This document shows positions 43,482 to 56,485 of a DNA stretch of 64,000 nt, piece after piece; position 1 is the first letter of the stretch; every line of letters begins with the position of its first letter. This stretch comes from Saksenaea vasiformis B4078. Its lineage: Eukaryota > Mucoromycota > Mucoromycetes > Mucorales > Saksenaeaceae. The notes below the pieces were generated by a model. It ran no database searches, was not told the origin of the DNA, and saw only the letters and a program-made list of their open reading frames with translations. Both the position numbers and the translations under genes were made by a program. Location: the NCBI GenBank assembly GCA_000697055.1, contig JNDT01001970.1:1-64000 (forward strand), in the 5' to 3' direction.

Positions 43482-45051
43482 ATGGCCAAACGTAACATGC
43501 GATCTCCTCGTTCGACACCACCATCATCACCACCATTACTGACCGCGCATCGTCGTGGTATTCTGTTTGTCGTCTTGTTTGGTATCTTGCTGGCTTGGCT
43601 AGCTTACTATGTACCTGAACTACAACGACTTCAAGACATATTTCATAGTGCGCGACCCGAACAAGGTAAATAAATAACGAACGTCAGCACGAGCTGTCGG
43701 GATGAAAACTAAGGGGCATTTCTTTTTTTTTTCTTTTTCTTTGGTTATGGAAGAAAATAATAGATCAGAGGTGAACTGTTTTAAATATGCATTGATGGTG
43801 GATGCCGGATCGACCGGTTCTCGTATCCACGTTTATCGATTCCGCCAATGTCCTTACGAAGAAATTCGATTGGATGAAGAAGAGCTTTTTGCACAGACCA
43901 TTCCTGGACTGTCTGCGTACGACGATCCACAAAAAGCAGCCGAATCATTGGATGTCTTGATGAAGGCTGCTGTCGACACAGTACCCTCTTCTTTACACGC
44001 TATGACGCCTATTGAAGTCAAGGCCACAGCTGGTCTGCGCCTCTTAGGTGACGATAAGAGCGATGCAATCCTAAAAGCGGTAGAACAACATCTTCGTACA
44101 TCCTATCCGTTCCCTATCGCGAAAGACGGTGTTACCATTATGGATGGCCGAGATGAAGGTGAAAGAAAGAAAGAAAAAAAATAGAGAGAGAGAGAGAGAG
44201 TGTGTGTGTGTGTGTGTGAAGGTGTTCCCCTTTACTTATATTCCTAAATTTTCACAGGTGTTTATGCATGGATTACGGTCAATTTCTTGCTGGGTAACTT
44301 TGGTGCTGATCAGAATCATACGGCGGCTGTCTTTGATCTCGGTGGTGGATCAACCCAAATTGTGTTTGAACCACAGCTGAAAGATGTGATTGCCGATGTG
44401 GGGGATCACAAGTATACCCTGACATTTGGCAACAAGGACTATGTCTTGTATCAGCACTCTTACCTGGGCTTTGGTCTTATGGAGGCACGAAAACGCATGC
44501 ATCAAAAGGTCCTGCAGATTGGCAGCCATGAACAACATCCATGCCTTCCTCGCGATCTTAACTGGCCCTTCCAGGAAACAACATTTGTGGGCGACGGCTC
44601 GTATGAAGCATGTACCGAAGTTGTCCAGGCATTGCTCAACAAGGAAGCCAAGTGTCTGGCTCCACCCTGCTCGTTTGATGGCATCCATCAACCTCGTATC
44701 CGTGAATCATTCCAGGAAGGTCCGATTTATATCTTTTCTTACTTCCATGATCGTACACAGCCGCTTGGCTTCCCCTCCAGCTTCCGTCTACCTCAGCTGG
44801 CCCAACTCACCGACCGTGTATGCTCTGGCGATTTCCTGGCATCTGTCGACGATGCCGATCTACGAGAAGAAATGATCGGACGTCCAGAATGGTGCCTGGA
44901 CTTATCCTACATCTACGGACTCCTCTCGCACGGTTACGACATCCCAGACGACCGTGTCATCCATATCGCCAAAAAGATTGATGGTGTTGAGACAGGATGG
45001 TGCCTTGGAGCAGCCATCGCTTTGTTAGAAAATAATAATGCAGTTCATTAA
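43482..45051 (+). CDS. GDA1: Golgi nucleoside diphosphatase (GDA1/CD39 family)
   Basis: This enzyme hydrolyses GDP/UDP in the Golgi lumen, driving nucleotide-sugar antiport for glycosylation. Three exons (43482-43665, 43769-44158, 44258-45051) total 1368 nt for 455 aa. It is a type II membrane protein: a short basic cytosolic tail, a signal anchor (GILFVVLFGILLAWLAYYV), then the lumenal domain with apyrase-conserved regions DAGSTGSRIHVY (ACR1), KATAGLRLL (ACR2), EGVYAWITVNFLLG (ACR3), FDLGGGSTQIVF (ACR4) and ETGWCLGAAIAL (ACR5). Length and motif order match GDA1 rather than YND1, which is larger and has a C-terminal anchor. The gene is convergent with the potassium channel gene, their stops only about 100 bp apart. 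Confidence 0.96.
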
Positions 45052-45154
45052 ACAATCATACAGCATTTCATTCAACCGATAAAGAAAAAAAAGAATTTTT
45101 TTTATTATTACTACGATCCCTAAGTGTGAACCTCTTTTTTGGGGGAGTTTTTTC

Positions 45155-48100
45155 TTAAATGTCGTGTTCTAAGCGCCACCCTGGTGGAGCCAATAGGTAA
45201 ACCATGTCGCTTGCTTTTAACATTAAGGACGGCACAGGGTTTGGGTATACAAATGGAAGGTCGTTACCAAAGTCGTCATCCGGCCCACGTAGTAATCCCA
45301 TTGGCAACACACCATAATCAAGCAGGAGTGTTTCAAATAGATGTGCAAAGGACTGATTGACGAACTTTGGTGGTAATGGAATTCCCGTTAGCTGAGACGC
45401 AGTTTTTGTCACGGCGATGCCGGTCTTTGCCGGCGAGGACCGCGACTCCTCAAACAATGGTCCAGGTATACCACATAGTGCCTTGATGATGGATACAATA
45501 TCTGGTTTGTAGTAGGTCTGGCAGAGAAGGACATTACTAATCATACTGTCCGCAACCACATCGCCTGCAGCATAAGCCGGGGTATAAAAAACATCAATCT
45601 CCTCTGCAACATCTTTGCCTTGGAGTAAGTGCATGTATTTGATATTGGATTTTTCCACTATAGCGCCTAGTTAGTTACACGTACGAAAACATCCTTTGAT
45701 TTACTAACCGAGATTGACAATCGTGTATGAATTTTTAGGACGCTCTTGTAATAATAAATCCATAATATGGCTTGACATACTACAAAAAAGAAGAAGAAGA
45801 AGCATTGGTGAATGTGATGACCCTTTTTTTTTTTCCTTCTTTTCATTTCATTTTTTTTTTCATCTCTCTTTCTTTACATGGCAGGGCTATCGGAATTGCG
45901 TTCATACTGATCTAGATATTCCTTCTCGCTATAAGAAGTGGTCAATGCTGTGCGTAGGTTGGGGGGAGCCAGTAATGTACGTACCTCATGACAACGACTT
46001 GTTTCGCTCTTTTAACACCCGCGCGAAGAAGATCATCCGGGTGGCGACAGTTTCCCTTAAGAGCGGCATAAAATCAATCAATTGAATAAGTTTAGACATA
46101 CAAGTACTTACCACCATGAAGTATACTTTTGGAAACATGTTCACCCACTGTAGCGCTTTCTCTTCGGGTGGTCTTTTGCATAACAACACAATATCCTGCA
46201 GTTCCTCGGGTTCCAAGTGCGGTGATCTACGTACGTTGTCACATGGCTGTTCTGCAGTGGGTTCGCATGTACCTTAAATTATAGATAAATTTGAAGAGGT
46301 TGATAACTTCACGTTGCAGGCACACCAAAATATGGCCTTCCATCCCATCGGTTGAATCGATACGCATTTCACGATCACTCGCAGGTTTATCCAGCAAATA
46401 GCACAGCGGATGGGACGCGTCCTCAACTGCTTTAGACAGTGGGGCTTTACCCAGGCGGCTGATCAAGGAACGGCTGCCGGTGAGTAACGCATGTCGAGCC
46501 GAGGGTAATTTGCATATCCGGTAAATCTGTTGCGTATGACTTGCTGACGATGCTGAAGAGGAGACGGAGTGAGAAGGTGAGCCACACGGTCCCTCTGTTG
46601 GTCGCTCTAAAGCTCTTCCAGCAGCACATGCATGGCGCTGATTTTGCATGGTTCGAATTGCCTGCCAGACATAGACAGAACTCTAACAAATCACATGAGA
46701 AATCGACGAACAAAATGTGTGCAAAGCCTATTTACCAAATTCTCAATGTCTGTCACTTCCTTGGGGCTCTCTGCAATGAACACGCAGACATCAGTCTTTT
46801 TAATTTGGTAATGATTGGATGGATTCAGTAAAATCTCATAATCATCTCGTTCTGGAACAAACGTCTTGATGGCAAACAGTATGACTTGGCACTCTTTGAA
46901 TAAAAGCTATTGGCATTGAGATTTCTTGCGCTTGCTATTCTTCATTCTTCTTTCGCCTTACCCAAGCCGCTACGCCAAACCTGATATCGACAATGCAACT
47001 AGGTGTCTGAGTCATGTATATCTCATTACAAGAACCATCATCTAAAACGCAAATACCCAGTTGTTACGGGCGCTTACAAGGAAAAAAGAAAAATAGCACC
47101 TACCATACTGGGCCTGCCATGGTTCATCGTAACAGTTTAAAGGCTGCCTTTGATGTAATAAGTTCGTGACTAGAGTCGACGCACCACGACAGCGACAATT
47201 CATTGCCAAGAGATATTGCTTGAATTCGCGGACACACACAATCTCTTTTGCAACCTTTTGGTAAATCGCTGTACTGGGCGATAGGTTATACGTATAGATG
47301 GGGACGTTGTTGCTGACCGTGTAACAGTAAATGGACCACAAACGGACGGTATTACGTTCATCTTCCCTTCCGGGATCGGGTGAATTATGATCTATAAGTA
47401 TTACTGTTCTTAGCTAGATTACCGCAAGGATGAAGTAGAACATACCTGAGATAGTAAAAATAGCCTTTGCATAGCGTGCTTGCTACAGCATAGAAGACTG
47501 ATCAATCGCTTTTCGATGCATCTATAAACAAACATACCACTCGCTGCAATGTTTTTTCATTCTGCGTTATTTTTTTGAATTATTATTATTAGTGTTTTCT
47601 GTAAAGGAAAGTCTAGCCGGTCCACTTACTAAGACGGAACCATGAAGAAATTGGATGCGGTGGCCCCACATGGAATTGCGCTCCAGCAACTTGAGCTCTT
47701 CTGAAGGTGGATTAATATCCAAAAAGATGACACTGAGACGTCCCGAGGCATTCTCCTAAACGAATCATCATCAGTCTGGAAGCTCGGCAGGATTCAATAT
47801 CTGCAGTACCGTATTCAAGAATCCTTCTAGTAACTCATTCACCTGCTCAAAAGTGAACGAGCCAACAATTAGGATAAATGGAATCGAGCCTCTACCAACG
47901 TGACCTCCTCCAGCTAAAAACAGCAAATAAGTTATGAGTACGGATATCAGATGCTTCAAGAAAAAAAGGAAAAAAAAAACACACACACCGTTTTGTTTTC
48001 GAAGCGTTTCAAGAACGTCTCCCAGGAGCCCCGGTAGGACAGCCAATGATACGACAATGAGTAGCATCATCACGAGGCGACTTGCTTGGGTGTTTGGGGT

Positions 48101-49734
48101 GATATCTAGAATGCGGACGCCCAAGGTTCCTAACTTAGCTTTGCATTGATATCATATTGAGAAATACCTCCATAGCCGACAGTGGATAATGTCACCATAA
48201 CGACATATCTTGAAAGGGAATATGTTATTTGGAGCGCCCATAGAATAGGACTTACAATGACTCTAGGATGGTATAGTTCGTAGTACCAAAGGTTACCTCG
48301 CAGTACTGGAAAGCTGCCATGCCATTATAGAGAAGGACAACCAAGGTACTTATCAGGTGGATCAGCTTTGACTTGAGAGGATCCCATATTTTATCTTTCA
48401 TAGGGTTAAATTTCAATTGTGCCGAATCCCGTTAGTAACTAACCTGTCATTTGAAGATTGTTCTTGATCTTCATGGCACTTTTCAGACGCAGCAGCAAGA
48501 CCCAGCTGCGAAAGAAGTAGGGCACTCAAAAAAAATGTAAGCAATGAGCCACAGGGAGAGCTGTCAGCGTACCATAAAGGTATTGTCCATGGGAAATAAA
48601 GTTCGATACAATAAAAGGTAATGTTGTAAGTACCTCCACAAAGCAGCGGAAACTCAGGAGAACTGAAAGTGAATTCTGGGTAATAAAGAAACCTAAATGC
48701 TTCCGGGTTAGTGGTTGGATCTAAAACGAAGAAGAACAAGAAACGAAGAACTTACGGATAGCGAAGGACGCTACGTTCCACCACGTAAGGATTTGGCAGA
48801 AGAACCTTTTTGTGTGTTAGAGCCAAAAAAGCTTCCCGACCGTACTATAACGCATGATCATCATTACCATAGGTCATAGGATCTCCATTTATAGAGCCAT
48901 GGTGGTTCTAGATTTACGTCTGACTCTTGCTTCATCTCAACAAGGTAAGCCAGACAAAAAAGAAGATCGACCAATAAATCTAGCCTGACCTATTGCATTT
49001 TATTAATTATGCAAAAAAAAAAAATGTAATCTGCTTTTGCTTACAAAAAGGACGATGGTCTGATTGGCAAACATAATCTTCTTTATCCAGGCGACATAGA
49101 CGTTATAGTTTAAGCACTGTTTGGCATTATTGATCATGCTGTAGACTTCTCTACGTTCATCTCTGGGAATGGACAACAGGAATGAGACACACAAATAAAG
49201 CATAATGTATAAAAAACTCAGCTCGGTAGCTTGCTTACTTACCTTGCATACTTCCGGGCTATTCTGTACTTTGTCCTAACAGTGCTTAAATTAACATGTG
49301 GCCGACGCATCAAAAGATGGTCAAAAGACCCTTGTGAAGGGATAGAAGCGATTACTTCTTGTGCTCTATATGGAATGAATAAAGGCAACGGTCGGGAAAA
49401 TAGGTAGCCGAGCGCGAAAATCTTACTGAGGGTCCAATGCTGGTAAAACGAGGTCCGAGTCGGTCTCTTCCTGCGAGCTTGCAGATCGGGAAGGCAATAA
49501 GTTTGCTAAGTTGGGTCTAGACTTTTGTTTGCGCAGTCGTTGTTGCCTCTTCCGGCTCGTAACGCGATTGTGTTGATCTTCTTTGGACGAAGACGTCTCG
49601 TCACCGGAGACCGCGTGTCGGTCCTGCGTAATAACATTTGGTCTGTCGATCGTACCATAGTTGTCGAACTGGCCTACGCAAAGATTGTTCTCTTCGTCTA
49701 CTAATGGACTCTTGTAATTCGGTCCTGCAGACAT
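45155..49734 (-). CDS. Calcium-activated potassium channel alpha subunit (SLO/BK type)
   Basis: A plasma-membrane or organellar K+ channel gated by voltage and cytosolic ions. The gene has more than a dozen short exons. In order: a disordered basic N-terminus; helices S1-S3 (for example VEVLTTLPFIVSNF); an arginine/lysine S4 (YFFRSWVLLLRLKSAMKIK); the S5-pore segment (TLVVLLYNGMAAFQYCEVTF) with the selectivity filter TLSTVGYGDITPNTQASRL (48090-48190); S6; a first RCK domain starting IPFILIVGSFTFEQVNELLE; and a second gating-ring part with MNCRCRGASTLVTNLLHQR and ADSMISNVLLCQTYYKP, typical of SLO C-termini. Start at 49734 is the first Met of the open N-terminal exon; stop at 45155-45157. Fungal SLO relatives are little studied. 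Not every exon boundary was fixed. Confidence 0.9.
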
Positions 49735-52044
49735 CTCATGAGCAAAATGGTGACACTACAACGAACCCAAGTAAGACTCCGAGAAACAGCAAAAAGAAAG
49801 AAAGGCGGCAAACTAAAAAAGGGTTTAAAAAATAAGTTTATGGTACAGCGCCTGTCACACCTGTCTACCTGTCTAGTAGACTTTCTATGCACGTCGATAG
49901 TTGCGGTATTTTTGTTGAGGCAATTTCATAACACCAGATAAACCAGTTGCTTTTTTTTTTGTCTCTCCCTGCGTTAGTCCGGTTTCCATCAACACAGGAG
50001 ACAAAAAAGAAAAAACCACACTGATGATTTGCCATTGTCAAACAACTATCACCTCCTCGGATGAGAAATTTATATCAAATATAAAACTTGTTTTCATCGG
50101 ATGGTGATGTTACTCTATTTGTGATGATGGGGACGCAAGATTGTGCGATCCCAAACTCCGGAAGCGGTTCCGCCCTGAAACTTGTATCCTTCTAGATTCA
50201 ACGTTGCCGCCACTTCTGTTAAGTGATGGTAGAAAGCGTGTACTGTGCGTGTGCACGTGTTTCTGTTTGTATGTTTGTATGGATTCTATGCGTGCGGAGA
50301 TAACTTTCTATTTCTGATCATATGCAGCGAGAATAAGCTGCCATGTGTCTTCCTGAATTCATTCTCGAATGTCCCTGATCATTTAGAAATCAAAATGATA
50401 AACTAACCTATAAGTCCAGCAGTTGTAATGACCATTATTATCACGATTGGAATAAATGATGTTGAAAAAAGATGGGTGACGTTCGGACGCAAGGATCACC
50501 ATAGACTCCGGTCATGCGAAAAAAAAAAGAGATCAGAGCTAACCGAAGCCGAGAGCTGCCGATCTTTTTGGAGTTGAGCGTTCTTCCAAAATCAAGAATT
50601 ATCTCCATGTGATCATGCTGCCGATAAAACAACAGTCGCGCGTGGGGCGGACTGTTCCGAAACTTTTGTAACTCATTCTGCATAGCGATATCTTGGGATT
50701 ATTCATGTCTTGGCAAGTTGACTCACAACGACCATAAATAGTCGTTCTGTAGTTGTTTCATGAAAAAGGTCATTTTTTTAAGTTTCAATTAGAACTGTTT
50801 ATCTCACGCTAACTCCTGCTGTGATAATGATGACTTCAGTGGCTCAGCCCCAACAATCACACTCAAACGGGTGCCTTTCCCCCGGAGAACAAGAGAGCTG
50901 TTCATGTTGGTATCGCCAGGAATTGGATTCTGATATCAGTAACTAACTATGTGGAGATAATTGGAAGTGATTAATGTTGAATGCGCAAAGGATTTTCCAT
51001 TGCAACTCAGCAACCGTTTTAAGATTTCCGGCGTTTCAGGAACTATTGACGGCTAGTGCTACTTGGTACTTTACTTTACTTTACTTTACTTTATGCACAG
51101 ACCACCATAAAGGAAGCATGTTGTAAAAGCACTCGGCATTTCTATGCGTCAAAAGTATCCACGTCCTGGGAAATAGTTTTTTATATCATTATCTCTCTAC
51201 AAGTGATTGGCTGTAACAATAGAACTGCTAGTGAATTAAGAAAACTGATAGCAGGTACGCAGTACCAAACGATGTATCCAACAACAAACAAGCCGGGTTT
51301 GAATGTTTTTAAGCGAAGCAGGAATACCCTAACCTTTTCATGCGTGCCTAAGCTAACGGCATCTCCTGAAATGATCTATAGCAATGAGTAAAAAAAAAAT
51401 ATTTAACTGTGAGCATTGACAACTGTAGGCCAATGGTCCAAACTCAAATCGCGGAATGTAATAATAGATGAATGGCAGTAAATGATAGAAGTGGTGTGTA
51501 CGATCAAAACTCACGAGAGCTGCAACTGTCGCTATTAGCAATTCAACTTTTCGGTCACCCTTTACCGCCGACAGCATGCATCACTTCTATTAAGTCTCCT
51601 TAGTGTAAACAAGCTGACCAGTTGATGTTTATCGAAATACACAATCAACATTGACATTTGTTCTCGGCCATTCCAGAACATACACTAGAGAGTCCAGGAA
51701 ATACACGTTTGCTTAACGAGAAAGCAATACGGTGGCACTGACCCTTTAGTGGCCGTTCATGATCCTTACCATTATGTGATGGAGATCCTGCTAAGCTTAA
51801 GCACTATTCAAGCGACTCGTCCTAAATAAGGACCCCGTATCACTACGCACAGCAACAAAAATGTGCCCGAATTAAAAGTTTCTGGGTATAAAAACTTTAA
51901 TGAGCTAAGCATATTAGATTCTTGAGGTATTTTGTGATCAGTAAGCAAGCTAAACCTTATCAGGGAACGCAATGACATCAAAAGAGGTTTTTCAATTCAT
52001 TGATCTGAAATGGTTGTAGAAGGGCAAGAAGAAACCGATATTCT
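49735..52044. other. Intergenic region, no supported gene
   Basis: About 2.3 kb. It presumably contains the potassium channel promoter. A (TTTAC)n run lies at about 51065-51092. Nothing else is recognised. Confidence 0.45.
51065..51092. repeat. (ACTTT)n short tandem repeat
   Basis: Five to six units of a 5-nt ACTTT motif in a row. Confidence 0.75.
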
Positions 52045-55000
52045 TCAATACTCTATGGGAAGGTAGTCAAAATCCTCAGGTTCACTTTGCGCCATCAATG
52101 ATGTTTTCAAGTGCAATGGTGGTTTTAAAAGCAACGGGGTGGTTGTGCCATCGCTGGCAACGTTTCTCCCTGAGTATCTCCCATCAACTTCTGTCGTCAC
52201 CACTGTGCTTTCCAGGTGACCGTGTTCGCAACGATCATCCGCTCTGATCCAAGTCATTTCGTTCACGTCAAAGCTAACAGAATGCTCAAGCATTGTTTTC
52301 AAATTTTCATACAGCATTTCAGCCTGTTTTTGCACATTCTTGGCTTTCTCCTTCTCAGTTGTCGTGTTATCCACGTTGCAGGAAACAGGTATGTCTCCGA
52401 CTATGGTACCGGCGGTATTAGATACATCGATCTCCTCCTTTTTATGCTTTTCGTATGGATGTCTCACGTCTTTTTGCAGATCTTTGACTTTTGCAATAAC
52501 TTTGCCTTTCTGTGTTTTCATGCCGTACATATCGCAAGAAACGAACGTTCCCTCGATAATCTTATCGTCACTTCCGAATATCTCAGCCCCTTTGTTTTTC
52601 AACATTCCCAGTCCTTCACCCAACATCGCTGCTACCTCGGGAACCTTCTCCAGTTCCAGGTCGGTGACCATGGAATCGGAGTCGGTGTAAAAAATCGACC
52701 CTCCGTTTTTGTCGATAGCGGTAAGGATTTTATGTAGATGAATTCTTTCATACGAACGTATTGCGATAGAAACCGCTATGTTCACATCCCATAGCGGTAG
52801 ATCGGCTGATTCGTAACATATTACCATGCCGTTATCCATTTGATGAATCTTTGCCTTGCCATACAGCTCCAGACATTGGGCATGCTCAAGCATTTTTGGA
52901 CTGTAAACACGCATAATTTGCCTTCCGTACTTCTGCAAACCCATGGCCATGCTAAATGTATCCGCCATGGCATTGTAAAATTCGCCCAAGCCGGCCTTCT
53001 TCTCTTTCAAGGCCTCCATTCTGATCCGATGTAAGTTGTTGAAGAAGCTCTCTGCTCCATTCTCTAAGCAAAAGTTGTACCTGCTGACTAGCTGGTACTG
53101 GTATCCTTGATCAATGCCATACAGCAGTTCCTGGGAAAAGCAGTCGATCGCCGGTGAGTCCTCATCAAAAACGGGGAAGACGTATTTCCCGTCTGCATGT
53201 GCACCATGTAGCGGAAAACCAGTGCCATTCTTTAGAACATATACCCGATAGATCCCTGGATTTTCCTTCAAACATTTCTTGACGCCCAGTGGTGTCAGGT
53301 GGTGGAGCCCTGGCTTTCGTGTGGGCGCACCGTATGGCAAAGGCTTCGTTCCCGCGTACGAACACGGTGAGTTGATAGTGTAGTAGAATAGAGGCTTGGA
53401 AGTTATTCCACGCCAGAATACTTCGCATCGCCGCCTTCCTAAGGCTTGTTCAAGATCCTCGTGGATTTGCTGTGGAAGTACATACAGAGGGACCCAGCTT
53501 GCATCATAATGCTGCGAAAAAAATATTTGCTTTGCATACGAGGAAGTAGCCACGTACTTGAGAGGATCCACCTGAAAAACATCTAGACAGTGCTGTTTGA
53601 AAGTATAGGCTAATTCTCGGGATGCAACGCATTCAAAGTGATTTTTGCGAATGTTCCAATCATGTTCACGTGCGTTCTCCAGGCGTACATGCGTGGTCTG
53701 TTTCGGGCTTCAAACAGAGATCATCGAAAAGCGCATCGAAGGAAACAGAAGTTAGTGCCTCCAAGTCTCGAAATTTCACTATCTTTGTCGTCGTAAGCCG
53801 GACGGAGATTTCAAGATAATGGCCATCCCTTCTAGAGACGTGACATGGATTTGACACTCTGGAGTCCGCGTATTTCAGGGCGTATTCGAAAAAGAAATTC
53901 ATAATATAATGGCATTCATCGTGAATCAAAATAATGAAGTCGCGGTCCTCGTTCTTCAGCCAGTTAAAGTATTCATCAAGGCAATTTTCACCCTTGAAAG
54001 CCGTATAACGGTCATAGTGCAAATGACCAACGATAAAAGGTGTATAACAGTATATCTTGTCTGACTTTCTTCGACGGAGCAGTTCGACGCTCACAGTGTC
54101 GATCACGGCTCCGCCGCAAGGATAGCCCCAAAGTTTCATGTGTCGGATTTTCGCGAGCGAGGTCTCCCTCTCCGGTCTGCCCATTCCTCTAACCACGTCC
54201 CCAAGATACGAATCGTGGGCTACCATATACATATGTCCTTTCCAGTAGTAATAGCAGCATGCGTTTATTGTATCGGAAGGCTGTAGTCCATCCAGATCTT
54301 CGGCAGAGCATAATATCTTGTACTTGTGCTCAAACTGTTTGTTGATGGTAGCTATTGATATCCCCTGGTCCTTTCCTCGAAGCATACGGGATAGCTTCTG
54401 TTGCTTCTTTCTAAACGTACGTTTTATCGTTGCTTCGTCCATCTTATCGCTTATGTAATAGAACCATGTCAGCAAGCAGTTAGGTATACCCAAAGTCCTT
54501 GACGCGTATAATTTGAGTAGCCAATAACCATTTGCCAGTGGCACTGATATCCCTTCTCCGTCACCCGCATTTGTGTTCTCGATCAACTTTCTTAACGCTT
54601 CCCGGTGCTGTGCGGGCTTGGTGCATTCAACAACTACACTCTTGATCATAATGTCCTTCTTCCCTATTGTCATATATTCGATAGTAGAGAGCAATTTCTT
54701 CAAATTCGTCACGGTGCTTGCATTGGCTGTCGACAGTGTCACTCTGTAAGGATGCCATGTATTGGTCCATAGCGATACACACGCCATTTCTTCAACCCAT
54801 ATTGTAAAATCAAAAGCATTCTCGATATTCAGAAGGAAAGGACTTTTCGGTGCACCTGTTAAAGCAAGTACTTCGAGACCATAATCTCCAAGAACATGGC
54901 ATTGGACATGGGCATCCCATTGCCATGTACTACCGATTATTTTATGAGCAGATTCCCTAGCAGCCGCAACTCTGCCATACTCTTCTTTAGCGTGATCAAG

Positions 55001-55135
55001 AATGTGCTGTTTAATTCCCCGAGGAAATGAGTCAAACTGTTCCTTAGTCAGCATAAGCCAAGGTCGAATAGCATAAGGCACGTCTGCGTATGTTGATGCC
55101 CGTAAACCTATGTGTGGTAGACGACATGTTCGCAA
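52045..55135 (-). pseudogene. Decayed family-B DNA polymerase (protein-primed type, mobile-element or plasmid origin)
   Basis: Two long frames on the minus strand: 55135-53666 and 53571-52045, the second open upstream to about 53700. The first carries a 3'-5' exonuclease-like region (DFIILIHDECHYI, then RRDGHYLEISVRL and KIVKFRDLEALTS). The second has the palm context DPLKYVATSSYAKQIFF, GRRRCEVFW, and the motif C equivalent SIFYTDSDSMVTDL, with both Asp residues. Motif A is degenerate: where DxxSLYP is expected, before a conserved PLPYG, the residues are TINSPCS. The halves are in different frames around 53690-53700, most simply a frameshift; a 79-nt intron is an alternative. No ATG opens the upstream frame. 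Such polymerases occur in linear plasmids and Maverick/Polinton-type elements; no integrase, capsid gene or terminal repeat is visible nearby. Confidence 0.7.
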
Positions 55136-56485
55136 TGATTAAGAAGCAAGTGCATTCGCTCGCAATGAGCACTAGTTTTGAACAAGAGAAACTGAGTGTT
55201 TTGCATTTTTGCATAATGGTCTCATATCGGAAGTTTCGGATGATTTTCTCTCACGAGGGCCTTCTAAGAACGAAGGAGTATTTCTATGAGGGCAGGCTTC
55301 TTCTTTTTCAATTTTCAAAAGATTCAGGCTCGTCTATGATGCCATAGCCCTACGCGAGGGTATTGGAACGCGTTGCAAAAGAAGTCTATTATCGGATGCT
55401 TCCTAAGGAAGCAAGCTGATGCTACATGAATGCTTCATAGCGGCCCGCTTTTGTTTGCCGGTGGTCGCTTAATGCTTTATCCAATTCTGGATTGATCGTA
55501 TTCTTAATCTGAGTAACAGGAAAGAGGCAATAAGAATATTGTAACAACGGATGGTGTAACATTAAGAAAGCCTGGGATAAACGTAAATTCGCTCTTCTTT
55601 AGTTAAGTCGATAGCTATTATTGACAGCAAACAGTCATGGAGTTTGCAAGAGGTGAAAGGGAAAAAAAAAGAAGAGGTTTGAGCTAGCAAATAATGTCAT
55701 CACGGTATTGACACAGGATTTGTTTGAGAGTGCTAGCCAGCTGTGGTACTGAAAACGTTGCAAATTCCTATTTTCAGCGCCATAGTCCGGCGCTTCGTTT
55801 TAAACAATCCATTAAATGACAGCATGTGTCCTCCGGAAGAGTCATACTTTTATGACGTGCAGTAAAGGTTCTAACTTGGTAAACAGATATCAGAATTGCA
55901 GAAGCAAGCAAAGGTCCCAGGCACCGTTCATTTGTTGTTCTGGCAGGGTCCTTCAAACAATCAAGATGAGTACGGTGACGATGACCCGGTTGCTTGCTGC
56001 TTTATGTAGCGAGCGTGCCTTTTTTCTTTGAGCATAAAATTTGTAACCAATCAAGATCCGAGAATTTGGCGTTACAGCCTTTCTACGGTAGACGTTGGAA
56101 GAGGAGTGTCCTATCGAGATTTTTTTCGTCCTACAGTGCACACTCGTAGGTATACTTCGCCCAATTCTATAACTCTGTGATCCATTTGCTTGATCAATAT
56201 TTTAGAAGCGCAGCCAAAAGCTCGTTCAGAACAGTGCTTGTAAAGAGCAGAAAGAACGCTCAGCGACAAGTAACAAAAGCTCCTGACGTGTGGACCCTCG
56301 TTTACTTTTGGATAGCAAGAGACCTGACGGTATGTGCTACGTTCAGAACTTGGACACAGTGTAACATGGGCTTTGACCAATTTTTAGTATAGATAAACCT
56401 TACTGATGTTAAAACGGCGCCTGCATCCGCTAATTAACCAAGCAGAGAGATCACAAAGTAACGACCAATCTTTTCCTCGTTTGCA
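55136..56485. other. Intergenic between the polymerase relic and the giant gene
   Basis: About 1.3 kb with only short open frames on both strands, none recognisable. It should include the promoter of the plus-strand giant gene; no TATA box stands out. Confidence 0.45.

Noticed and set aside
53573..53700. A 79-nt intron joining the two polymerase frames (GTACGC donor, TTAG acceptor)
   Set aside because: The would-be intron reads as plausible polymerase sequence in the downstream frame, so a frameshift is the simpler explanation; not fully excluded.
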